Positions 1 through 5,631 of a stretch of DNA of 5,654 nt are shown here, in pieces. The position numbers and the translations under genes are program-made. The notes beneath the pieces are model-generated. The model saw only the letters and a list, made by a program, of their open reading frames with translations, was not told where the DNA came from and ran no database searches. The stretch covers positions 1 through 5,654 of the forward strand of contig JAUWXH010000173.1 of assembly GCA_030616465.1 (NCBI GenBank), written 5' to 3'. Numbering within the stretch: position 1 is the first letter of the stretch; each line of letters begins with the position of its first letter. The stretch is from Planctomycetota bacterium. GTDB lineage: Bacteria; Planctomycetota; Phycisphaerae; UBA1845; Fen-1342.

Positions 1-195
1 GTGCTGGCCAAGCAGAGTAAGCAGCCGGCCGCCATCGTGCTATCCAAGCCGGCAGATCCGAACATCGTCGAAGGGGCGATCGTCACCGGCGTCGCACTGG
101 TCTGCGAGCCGGAGGAGGACCTGATCAAAGCGGTGCCGAACGGAGCGCTGGTGACGGTGGACGGCTCGACCGGCGAAGTCAGTTGGAGCGACTGA
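1..195 (+). CDS. C-terminal part of an aconitase X swivel-domain protein (DUF126-like), 5' end outside the window
   Basis: This is the last 64 codons of an open frame that runs in from the left edge and ends at TGA 193-195. The GTG at position 1 need not be the real start. The fragment reads PAAIVLSKPADP, then GAIVTGVALV, then GALVTVDGSTGEV. This fits the C-terminal half of the AcnX swivel domain, whose usual pattern is 'AIV..eADPi...GAIvaGiplv...GdlVtVDg..G.V'. In that family the swivel chain closes over the active site of a larger aconitase-like chain, and characterised members dehydrate cis-3-hydroxy-L-proline or mevalonate phosphate. The large partner and the N-terminal glycine-rich loop would lie to the left and cannot be seen. 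The alternative is the phosphohistidine swivel domain of PEP-utilising enzymes, which also ends in 'dGdlVtVDg..G.V'; the usual SHAAIVARE-type histidine motif is absent here, so I prefer AcnX. The family is moderately likely; the substrate is unknown. Confidence 0.55.
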   Translation: MLAKQSKQPAAIVLSKPADPNIVEGAIVTGVALVCEPEEDLIKAVPNGALVTVDGSTGEVSWSD

Positions 196-206
196 GCTGG
201 AGTGGG

Positions 207-230
207 GGGCCGAGAAGGGATTGTCGGCCC
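207..230 (+). terminator. Hairpin just after the AcnX-like gene, weak terminator candidate
   Basis: A perfect 7-bp inverted repeat, GGGCCGA (207-213) and TCGGCCC (224-230), encloses a 10-nt loop and begins 12 nt after the TGA. Its position suits transcript-end formation or mRNA protection. No T-run follows it (next bases AGCGGCTTCC), so it is not a classical intrinsic terminator. Confidence 0.25.
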
Positions 231-249
231 AGCGGCTTCCTCCGACTTG

Positions 250-340
250 TTGTCCCGGAGGGACAAATGAGCGTAGCCCAGGACGCGAGTCCTGGGGATA
301 AGCGCCGCCCCCAATCCCTCATCAGCCCCGGAGGGGCGGC
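250..340 (+). repeat. REP-like three-hairpin repeat unit, left copy
   Basis: Three hairpins occur in a row. The first is TTGTCCC/GGGACAA (250-256 with 260-266, 3-nt loop). The second is CCCAGGAC/GTCCTGGG (277-284 with 289-296), with the GNRA-type loop GCGA. The third is the GC-rich arm AGCCCCGGAGGGGCGGC (324-340), which can fold on itself as GCCCC/GGGGC. An 8-nt spacer separates hairpin 1 from the conserved GTAGCCC, and 27 nt separate hairpins 2 and 3. The same order and nearly the same spacers recur in reverse orientation at 353-440. This resembles the REP/BIME class of non-coding repeats mobilised by REP-associated tyrosine transposases. No transposase is in the window, so the mobility mechanism is inferred. 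Confidence 0.75.
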
Positions 341-369
341 AGATCTTTTTCCGCCGCCCCTCCGGGGCT
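324..369. repeat. Perfect 17-bp inverted repeat at the centre of the paired repeat element
   Basis: AGCCCCGGAGGGGCGGC at 324-340 is matched exactly by its reverse complement at 353-369. The 12-nt loop (341-352) contains a T5 run. This is the axis of symmetry of the larger element and could extrude as a cruciform or form a strong RNA hairpin on either strand. Each arm is also palindromic within itself (GCCCC, 3-nt loop, GGGGC), so alternative folds compete. Neither strand shows a T-run directly after the full stem, so it is not called a terminator. Confidence 0.8.
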
Positions 370-440
370 CAAGTGGTAAGGGTGTACGCGATTATCCCAG
401 GGCTGCCGCCCTGGGCTACGTTCAACCGCCCCGCTGGGGC
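353..440 (-). repeat. REP-like three-hairpin repeat unit, right copy in inverted orientation
   Basis: Read on the minus strand this copy has the same layout as 250-340. Hairpin 1 is GCCCC/GGGGC with an AGC loop (428-440). An 8-nt spacer leads to GTAGCCC. Hairpin 2 is CCCAGGGC/GCCCTGGG with a GGCA loop (396-415), followed by ATAA, a 26-nt spacer and the same 17-nt GC-rich arm (353-369). Relative to the left copy, hairpins 1 and 2 each carry one base-pair change in which both partners changed (T-A to C-G, and A-T to G-C), so the stems are kept while the sequence drifts. It ends 10 bp from the stop codon of the peptidyl-prolyl isomerase gene, so its RNA copy would form the 3' end of that transcript. 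Confidence 0.75.
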
Positions 441-449
441 TGGTGGTCG

Positions 450-1592
450 CTACTTGATCGACAGCAGCTCGACCTCGAACACCAGGTACGAATTCGGCGG
501 GATCTTCGGTGGGCTGCCGCGTTTGCCGTAGCCGAGCTCGGGCGGAATGATCAGCTTGCGCTTGCCGCCGACCTTCATCATGGCCACACCTTCGAGCCAG
601 CCGCGGATAACGCCACCGCGCAGGTTGAACTCGAAGGGCTTGTTTCGATCGACCGAGCTGTCGAACTTGGTGCCGTCCACCAGCCAACCCGTGTAGTGCA
701 CCTCCACGGTATCGGTCGGCAGCGGCGAGCGGCCGTCGCCTTCCTTCAGAACGATGTACATCAGGCCGGACCCGGTTTTCTCGACTTTCCCGCCGGTGCC
801 CTGCTCGATGGTCTTGATGAATTCCTGCAACTCCTTCTCCTGGGCGGCCTGGGCCTTTTCGGCGGCCGCTTTGGATGCTTTCTCGCCGACGGCGAGTTCG
901 GCCTCCCAGGCTTTGGTCAGCTCGGCGCCCTTCGCGCGGTCGTATTCGCTGATCAGCTTGACCGATTTGATCACAACCGGCTCGATCGGCGTGCAAGGCT
1001 GGGGTGCCGGGTACTTCGGGTGCTTGTGGAGCTTCGTGTCGCGGATCTTGTCCACGACGTCCAGGCCCTCGACCACCTTGCCGAAGACGCAGTAGGCGGC
1101 ATTGCCACCCCGTGGTGACGGCTGATCAAGCCTGACGTTGTCCACAACGTTAATGAAGAACTGCGCCGTAGCGGAATCCGGCTGATTTGTGCGGGCCATC
1201 GAAATCGTCCCGCGTACGTTTTTGAGTCCGTTCTGCCATTCATTCTTGATCGGCGGATGCAGCCCCTTCTTCTTCTGGTCCATTTCGACCGTGAAGCCGC
1301 CGCCCTGAATCATGAACGTCGCGATCACGCGGTGGAAGACGGTGTCCTGGTAGAACTCGTCCTCGGCGTAGCGGATGAAGTTCTGCACGGTGATGGGGGC
1401 TTTCTCGGCGTCCAGCTCGAGAATGATGTCGCCGAGCGTCGTCTCCATCTTCACCCGGGGATGCAGCCCGTCGTCGGCCTTCACGACGGCCTGCGTCTCG
1501 GGAACCTTCTCTTGGGCCTCCTTCTTCTCTTCCTGCGCGATCAGGCTCTGACCGATCGCGAGCACAGCCAGCAACGAAACCAAACGAGTCAT
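450..1592 (-). CDS. Exported dual-domain peptidyl-prolyl cis-trans isomerase: cyclophilin fused to FKBP
   Basis: This 380-aa protein should speed cis-trans isomerisation of X-Pro bonds during folding outside the cytoplasm. Residues 1-19 look like a Sec signal peptide (MTR, then a hydrophobic stretch ending SLIA before Q20). A charged segment (21-45) leads into a cyclophilin domain at about 47-215, with [13 protein letters not shown] (86-98; R88, F93, M94 and Q96 match catalytic R55, F60, M61 and Q63 of human CypA), QFFIN (144-148) and VFGKV (169-173). An Ala/Glu/Lys-rich, probably helical linker spans about 216-265. An FKBP domain fills 270-380 with Y300, F310, D311, F320, V328, I329, W332, Y355, I364 and F372 in the FKBP12 ligand-pocket positions. 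The CypA W121 position is R154. The ATG at 1590-1592 is preceded, after 5 nt, by purine-rich GGAAAGGGA (1598-1606). The gene stands alone between two repeat clusters, downstream of the hydroxylase operon on the same strand. Each domain call is very sure; the client proteins are unknown. Confidence 0.95.
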   Translation of the reverse strand: MTRLVSLLAVLAIGQSLIAQEEKKEAQEKVPETQAVVKADDGLHPRVKMETTLGDIILELDAEKAPITVQNFIRYAEDEFYQDTVFHRVIATFMIQGGGFTVEMDQKKKGLHPPIKNEWQNGLKNVRGTISMARTNQPDSATAQFFINVVDNVRLDQPSPRGGNAAYCVFGKVVEGLDVVDKIRDTKLHKHPKYPAPQPCTPIEPVVIKSVKLISEYDRAKGAELTKAWEAELAVGEKASKAAAEKAQAAQEKELQEFIKTIEQGTGGKVEKTGSGLMYIVLKEGDGRSPLPTDTVEVHYTGWLVDGTKFDSSVDRNKPFEFNLRGGVIRGWLEGVAMMKVGGKRKLIIPPELGYGKRGSPPKIPPNSYLVFEVELLSIK

Positions 1593-1755
1593 CTCAATCC
1601 CTTTCCAAACAAAAACGCCCCGCCGACATCACGTCCCGCGCGGGTGCCGACGGTGGAGATCGTTCCAGCCCGCGCAAGATACAGGATCGACGGACCAGGA
1701 GCAATGAGGCGGGTCTCGCGGCCTACATCTCGGGTAGGTGATCGTCTTGGTTGGC
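1593..1755. other. Gene-free upstream region of the PPIase gene
   Basis: This should contain the promoter of the minus-strand PPIase gene, but I see no convincing -35/-10 pair. Visible features are the Shine-Dalgarno-like GGAAAGGGA (1598-1606, minus strand), an A-rich patch before it, and a 10-bp palindrome CCCGCGCGGG (1635-1644). Short open frames crossing the region lack family resemblance and run into repeats. Confidence 0.4.
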
Positions 1756-1847
1756 TGTCATTCCGATGACCGAAGGGAGGAGGAATCTGGCCGCGTCACC
1801 GAACCGACGTCACCGCTCGGCAAGCTCCCTCGTCGCTTCACTCCTCG
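1756..1847. repeat. Partial interspersed repeat of the GTCATTCCGA...GAGGAATCT type
   Basis: TGTCATTCCGATGACCGAAG begins at 1756 and leads to GGAGGAATCTGG ending at 1790. This matches, from memory, a widespread non-coding repeat in environmental bacterial genomes that usually pairs with a second arm rich in CGTCGCTTC..CTCCTC and ends in GGAATGAC(A). A second-arm-like CTCCCTCGTCGCTTCACTCCTCG is present at 1825-1847, but the terminal GGAATGAC is missing and the sequence runs straight into the hairpin cluster at 1850. It therefore looks truncated or spliced to another repeat. The family assignment is by recall only. Confidence 0.45.
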
Positions 1848-1849
1848 CT

Positions 1850-1960
1850 GGAGCGAGATTCCCATCTCGCTCCCACCCGCCGCAGGATTCCCATCCTGGT
1901 CCGACACGCGATGCGCGAAAGGATTCCGGCATCCGGATGTGCGAGAAAGGATTCTCGCAC
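1850..1960. repeat. Cluster of four small hairpins with related GATTCC cores
   Basis: Four inverted repeats follow one another. The first is GGAGCGAGA (1850-1858) with TCTCGCTCC (1865-1873), loop TTCCCA. The second is CAGGAT (1883-1888) with ATCCTG (1893-1898), loop TCCC. The third is TCCGG (1925-1929) with CCGGA (1933-1937), loop CAT. The fourth is GTGCGAGAA (1939-1947) with TTCTCGCAC (1952-1960), loop AGGA. The first two share a TTCCCA core flanked by complementary sequence. The last two sit in near-direct repeats containing GCGAAAGGATT (1915-1925) and GCGAGAAAGGATT (1941-1953). The cluster lies 37 bp beyond the end of the FAD-subunit gene on the operon's own strand. No T-run adjoins the stems. 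Confidence 0.6.
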
Positions 1961-1996
1961 TAGCGACGTCACACATCGGTAGAGTCGCCCACGGCC

Positions 1997-2824
1997 TCAC
2001 GCACCCCGCCCGTTCTCCGCCAGCCAGTAGTAGAGTAGGCGGCTCAAGACTGTAGCGCGATAGCGGCCCGTCGAGCGGATGTCGTCGATCGGGGAAACGT
2101 CCTTTCGTAGAATGTGGCGGACCTCTTCGGGGCTCTGGAACGATCGCCCGGCGGTAAGCGCCTTTTCGAGATCGCGACACCGGCAGACAACCGGCGCGAC
2201 GCTGTTGGCGACCACCCGCCAACCCTGTGAATCGCGAACGACCGCCACGGCCACCTTCGCGATCGCCTGGGCGCGGCGGGTGCCGACCTTGTGGAACCAT
2301 TCCAGCTCACGCTCCCGCTGGGGAATGCGGATCGCCGCGATCAACTGGCCCGGCCGGCGCACGCTCTGCTTGTAGCCGGTGTAGTAGCGATCCAACGGCA
2401 CCTCGGTCATGCCGTCGCGAGATTGCAGGACGACGCTGGCGTCGTAGGCCATCAGCACGAGCACGCCGTCGGCGGCCGGCGAGCCGTTGGCAACGTTGCC
2501 GGCCCACGTGCCACGCGTCTGGATCTGGATCGCGCCGACCTGCCGAGCGGTCTGCACCAGCAACGGAAACGCCCGCGACACCTCGCGCGATTCGATCACC
2601 TGCCAGTACGTGGTCAGCGCGCCGAGCTCCAGACGGTCGTCGGTCAGCCGAAGCGGCTGCAATTCGCGCAGGCGCGACAGGTCCAGGACATGCAGGTCGT
2701 CTTTGGGCTGCTGATGCCAGCAGACCAGCAGGTCGGTCCCACCGGCCACAGGCGTCAGCGCATGCTCCGCGGCTGCCAGCATCTCCAGTGCTTCCGCGAG
2801 AGTGGACGGCGACAAGACCTGCAA
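1997..2824 (-). CDS. FAD-binding (medium) subunit of a xanthine dehydrogenase-family molybdenum hydroxylase
   Basis: This 275-aa protein is close to the usual 280-290 aa of the CoxM/XdhB-type FAD subunit, which takes electrons from the [2Fe-2S] subunit and hands them to NAD+ or another acceptor. The N-terminal half is the PCMH-type FAD fold: AGGTDLLV (27-34) for the first flavin loop and TRGTWAGNVANGSPAADG (103-120) for the second. The KVGTRRAQAIAKV stretch (179-191) and DDIRSTGRYRATVL (247-260) belong to the C-terminal CO-dehydrogenase-flavoprotein-type domain. Only three scattered Cys (35, 214, 216) are present, so there is no extra [4Fe-4S] insertion of the 4-hydroxybenzoyl-CoA reductase kind. 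The start is TTG 2822-2824, chosen because AAGGAG sits 6 nt upstream and the N-terminus matches the family. It is the last gene of the operon, one base after the previous stop, so translation is probably coupled. Confidence 0.93.
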   Translation of the reverse strand: MQVLSPSTLAEALEMLAAAEHALTPVAGGTDLLVCWHQQPKDDLHVLDLSRLRELQPLRLTDDRLELGALTTYWQVIESREVSRAFPLLVQTARQVGAIQIQTRGTWAGNVANGSPAADGVLVLMAYDASVVLQSRDGMTEVPLDRYYTGYKQSVRRPGQLIAAIRIPQRERELEWFHKVGTRRAQAIAKVAVAVVRDSQGWRVVANSVAPVVCRCRDLEKALTAGRSFQSPEEVRHILRKDVSPIDDIRSTGRYRATVLSRLLYYWLAENGRGA

Positions 2825-2825
2825 C

Positions 2826-3287
2826 TCAGTCTCCTTCAGCGCGGCCCAGGACGCGGTTGATCCCGGCCATGACGCCGTCGTAGCCGGTACACCGGCACAA
2901 GTTCCCGCTCATCAGCTCGCGCAGCGAGGTCTCGTCAAGCACGTCGGCGTGATCGCGCAGCCACTGGGTCGTCATCACGATGCCGGGCGTACACGCTCCG
3001 CACTGTGTCGCCCCGGTCGCGTTCAGCTTCTCCAACATTGCCGGTTCAGCCGACTCCACCGTCTCCACGTGCCGTCCCGCCACCTGAAACGCCGGCACCA
3101 GACACGAATTCACCGGCAATCCGTCCAGCAGGACCGTGCACGCTCCGCACTCACCCTCGCCACAGCCCTCTTTCGTGCCGGTGCAGCCGCAGTCATAACG
3201 CAGCACGTCCAGCAGCCGGGCATCGAGCGGCACGCTACGCGTGACCGGCCGGCCGTTGAGCGTGAACGTCAGCTCGAGCCTATCCAT
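2826..3287 (-). CDS. [2Fe-2S] (small) subunit of a xanthine dehydrogenase-family molybdenum hydroxylase
   Basis: This 153-aa protein has the typical length and layout of CoxS/XdhC-type subunits and relays electrons from molybdenum to FAD. The N-terminal plant-ferredoxin-like domain binds the first cluster through C42, C47, C50 and C62 (GCGEGECGAC, then C62). The C-terminal helical domain binds the second through C96, C99, C131 and C133 (QCGACTPG and NLCRCTGYDG). All eight ligands are present. The family usually has QCGFCTPGM where this protein has QCGACTPGI, a mild change beside the cluster nearest the Mo cofactor. The ATG at 3285-3287 overlaps the end of the molybdenum-subunit gene by 8 nt (ATGGATAG), with purine-rich GGAGGGCGAGG upstream. 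It is the middle gene of the operon and ends one base before the FAD gene starts. No export signal is visible. Confidence 0.96.
   Translation of the reverse strand: MDRLELTFTLNGRPVTRSVPLDARLLDVLRYDCGCTGTKEGCGEGECGACTVLLDGLPVNSCLVPAFQVAGRHVETVESAEPAMLEKLNATGATQCGACTPGIVMTTQWLRDHADVLDETSLRELMSGNLCRCTGYDGVMAGINRVLGRAEGD
2831..2836 (-). promoter_or_regulatory. Shine-Dalgarno AAGGAG for the TTG-started FAD subunit
   Basis: On the minus strand AAGGAG lies inside the last codons of the [2Fe-2S] gene, with a 6-nt spacer to TTG 2824-2822. No ATG or GTG nearby would preserve the family N-terminus, so this site decides the start. Confidence 0.75.
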
Positions 3288-5496
3288 CAGCCTCGCCCTC
3301 CAGATGCTCCATGAGCCGCTCTGGCGTCAACGGGATCTTGTTGATCGCGGTTTTCAGGGCGTGGCAAACGGCGTTGATCACGGTCGGCGCGGTGCCGTCC
3401 ATCGGCAATTCGCCCATGCCCTTGGCACCGTGTGGGCCGTAGCGGGACGGCTGTTCCTCGAAGAATACGCGGATCGGGGGCAGATCGGCACTGGCCGGGA
3501 TGATGTAATTGGTCATTTGGTTATTGATCATTGCGCCGTCTTCGGTGACGACGTTCTCCAGCAAGGCCCAGCCGATGCCCTGGGCGATGCCGCCCTGAAT
3601 CTGCCCGCGCGCCAGCGTCGGATTGACCACCTTGCCGACCTCCTGCAACGCGACGTAATCGCTGACGCGGACCTCGTAGGTGCGCAGATCGACCTCCACC
3701 TCCGCCACGTGCGCGGCCCACGAGTAGCAGGGGTACGCGTCGCCGCGGTAGCTCTGCTCATCCCATTGGATCGCGGGCGGCGGCGCATATTTGACCCGGC
3801 CCAGCAGGCGCTGCCGCGGGTTGGCCGCGTACCGGGCCCGAATCGCATCTTGAACTGACCCGCCGTCCGTACCCGCCACCCGTCGCGCTTGGGCGGCCAG
3901 GTCGTCGCACGCCTGCTCGACCAGCCGCCCCACCACCATCGCGGTCCGGCTGGCCACCGTCGGACCGCTGTTTGGCACGCGGGTCGTATCCGGCACGGCG
4001 ACCCGCACGCGGTCGATGCCGACGCCTAGCCGATCCGCGGCGATCTGCGCGAGAATCGTCTCGGTGCCCTGCCCCAGGTCGGTCTGCGCCGTAAGGACTT
4101 CGACTCGTCCGTCCGGCAGGCCCGCCACGCAGACCTCGGACGCCAGGCGCGTTTCGCCGCTGCCGGTGAAGCCGGCACCGTGGAAGGACATCGACAAGCC
4201 GACGCCCTTCCGCAGATAGGGATGTCGCCGGTTGTCAGCTTTGAACTGCTCTTGCCGCGCGGTGTACGCCGACAGATCCAACGCCCGATCCAGCAAGCCG
4301 ACCAGATCGGTCCCGTCGCGGAAGACCTGTCCGGTCGCCATCGTCTGGCCGTCGCGCAGCAGATTGCGGCGGCGCAGCTCGGCCGGGTCGATCCCCAACT
4401 GATCCGCGATGACATTCATGTGCCGCTCGATGGCGAACTGCGTCTGTGGCGCGCCGAAGCCGCGAAATGCCCCGGCCGGCGGCGAATTCGTCAGCCGAGC
4501 CTCCCCGTGAACGCGAATGTTCTCGCAGAAGTAGGGACCTGTCGCGTGCAGGCAGGCCCGGCTCAACACGACCGGCGAAAGCGTGACGTACGCACCGGCG
4601 TCGAGCAGCACGTCAATCTCCATCGCCGACAGACGACCGTCCTCGGCAACGGCGGTACGGTGCCGCACCCGGCTCGCATGCCGCTTCGTCGTCGCGGCCA
4701 TGTCCTCCTGCCGATCGAAGATGATCTTGACGGGCGCCCCCGCTTTCTCCGCCAACAGGGCGGCATGGATCGCGAGCTGCGAGGGGAAATCCTCCTTCCC
4801 GCCGAACGCCCCGCCGGTGGGCGCTTGGATGACCTGAAACGCCTCGCGCGGCCGGCCGAAGAAGTGAGTCAGCGCGTCGAGGACGAAGTACGGGCATTGC
4901 AGGCTGCCGCGAACCACCAACCGGCCGTCCTGCTGGTACGCCACCATGCCCTGCGTCTCGAGATAGACGTGCTCCTGCGACCCCGTCGCGTAGACCCCCG
5001 CGGTCACGCGCGACGCCCGCGCGAATGCGCCCTCAGGATCGCCCTTGGCAATGTCGATCCGCTTGAACACGTTGTCGGCGCCGTATTGGATCAACACCGG
5101 TGTGAGCGATTGGCAAGGATCGGTCACCGCCGGCAACGGCTCGACCTCGACGCGCACCGCGCGCAACGCCTGCCGCAACGCGCGCACCGACCGATGGGCG
5201 ATCAGTAGCACCGGCTCGTAACGGTGGCGAACTTCCCGGGCAGCCAACGCGGGCTGGTCGTTTTCGATCAGCGCAACTTCGTTCGGCCCGGGAATGTCAC
5301 GGTGATCCACGACGACGAACTCATCCCACCGGATCGCCGGGTCGAAGTGGATCGCGGTGATCCGGCCGCGCGCGACGGGGCTGCGGATCGTCCCGCCGTG
5401 CAGCACGCCCTCGATCTTCAGGTCGTCCACGTACAGCGTGCGGCCGTGGAGCTTGTCGAAGCCGTCGACCCGCGGGATGTCCTCTCCGACACTCAT
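3280..5496 (-). CDS. Molybdopterin-binding (large) subunit of a xanthine dehydrogenase-family hydroxylase, probably purine type
   Basis: This is the catalytic subunit: 738 aa from ATG 5494-5496, or 746 aa if GTG 5518-5520 is used. I prefer the ATG because MSVGEDIPRVDGFDKLHGR matches the family N-terminus; an in-frame TAA at 5530-5532 rules out anything longer. Numbering from the GTG: an a/b-hammerhead domain fills roughly 25-130, and the Mo-cofactor domains follow. Motifs are SLQCP (Q208), GGAFGGKED (237-244 region; F239, E243), SRACLHATGPY (R321), AFRGFGAPQ (351-359; R353, F355), GQGTETIL (Q484), GGIAQGIG (Q647) and GAKGMGE (catalytic base E704). From memory these correspond to bovine xanthine dehydrogenase Q767, F798, E802, R880, R912, F914, Q1040, Q1194 and E1261. 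The 35-residue Q208-E243 and 32-residue R321-R353 spacings agree exactly. It lacks the AYRCSFR loop of CO dehydrogenase. It is first in the operon. No Sec or Tat signal is evident, so it is probably cytoplasmic. The exact substrate is not proven. Confidence 0.95.
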   Translation of the reverse strand: MSVGEDIPRVDGFDKLHGRTLYVDDLKIEGVLHGGTIRSPVARGRITAIHFDPAIRWDEFVVVDHRDIPGPNEVALIENDQPALAAREVRHRYEPVLLIAHRSVRALRQALRAVRVEVEPLPAVTDPCQSLTPVLIQYGADNVFKRIDIAKGDPEGAFARASRVTAGVYATGSQEHVYLETQGMVAYQQDGRLVVRGSLQCPYFVLDALTHFFGRPREAFQVIQAPTGGAFGGKEDFPSQLAIHAALLAEKAGAPVKIIFDRQEDMAATTKRHASRVRHRTAVAEDGRLSAMEIDVLLDAGAYVTLSPVVLSRACLHATGPYFCENIRVHGEARLTNSPPAGAFRGFGAPQTQFAIERHMNVIADQLGIDPAELRRRNLLRDGQTMATGQVFRDGTDLVGLLDRALDLSAYTARQEQFKADNRRHPYLRKGVGLSMSFHGAGFTGSGETRLASEVCVAGLPDGRVEVLTAQTDLGQGTETILAQIAADRLGVGIDRVRVAVPDTTRVPNSGPTVASRTAMVVGRLVEQACDDLAAQARRVAGTDGGSVQDAIRARYAANPRQRLLGRVKYAPPPAIQWDEQSYRGDAYPCYSWAAHVAEVEVDLRTYEVRVSDYVALQEVGKVVNPTLARGQIQGGIAQGIGWALLENVVTEDGAMINNQMTNYIIPASADLPPIRVFFEEQPSRYGPHGAKGMGELPMDGTAPTVINAVCHALKTAINKIPLTPERLMEHLEGEADG

Positions 5497-5539
5497 TGCA
5501 CAGCCCGACAGCAAGGCCACGAGGCTGAATTAACCGCTC

Positions 5540-5545
5540 AGTATA
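5540..5545 (-). promoter_or_regulatory. Candidate -10 box of the molybdenum hydroxylase operon
   Basis: TATACT on the minus strand differs from TATAAT at one position and stands out as AT-rich in GC-rich surroundings. A start about 7 nt downstream would give a leader of about 12 nt to the GTG at 5520 or about 36 nt to the ATG at 5496, which favours the ATG. I see no good -35 at 16-18 bp and no clear Shine-Dalgarno for either start, so this remains tentative. Confidence 0.35.
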
Positions 5546-5631
5546 CATTCTCGATCGCCGGCCGTGCTGGTCCGAAAACGCCAGCGCTTTCTGCCGGGTG
5601 TGCGTCACTTCAAGGGGTAGCGCTGAGCCGT

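Noticed and set aside
324..369. Bidirectional intrinsic terminator
   Set aside because: The 17-bp stem is strong, but the T5 run is in the loop rather than after the stem, and neither strand has a U-tract following it.
183..1118. Plus-strand open frame of 311 codons
   Set aside because: It lies mostly antisense to the well-supported PPIase gene and also crosses the repeat element. Its translation (Leu/Gly/Arg-rich low complexity) resembles no family.
1850..1960. CRISPR array
   Set aside because: The units are not identical direct repeats, the spacing is irregular, and no cas gene is nearby.
1738..2055. Short plus-strand frames of 70-105 codons in the gap
   Set aside because: They run through interspersed repeats and into the 3' end of the FAD gene, with no Shine-Dalgarno or family resemblance.
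4180..5208. Plus-strand open frame of 342 codons
   Set aside because: It is antisense to the molybdenum subunit. Long mirror frames are expected in GC-rich coding DNA, and its Arg/Pro/Leu-rich product has no recognisable motif.
3280..5496. Aerobic CO dehydrogenase (CoxL) or 4-hydroxybenzoyl-CoA reductase
   Set aside because: The CoxL AYRCSFR loop is absent and AFRGFG occupies that region. The FAD subunit lacks the Cys-rich [4Fe-4S] insertion of 4-hydroxybenzoyl-CoA reductase.
5497..5520. Possible lipoprotein signal MALLSGC at the extended N-terminus of the molybdenum subunit
   Set aside because: LSGC matches a lipobox by chance, but there is no charged n-region and only a few hydrophobic residues, and these residues exist only if the less likely GTG start is used.
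5321..5608. Minus-strand open frame of 95 codons upstream of and overlapping the hydroxylase operon start
   Set aside because: It overlaps the conserved N-terminus of the molybdenum subunit in another frame and shows no family motif.
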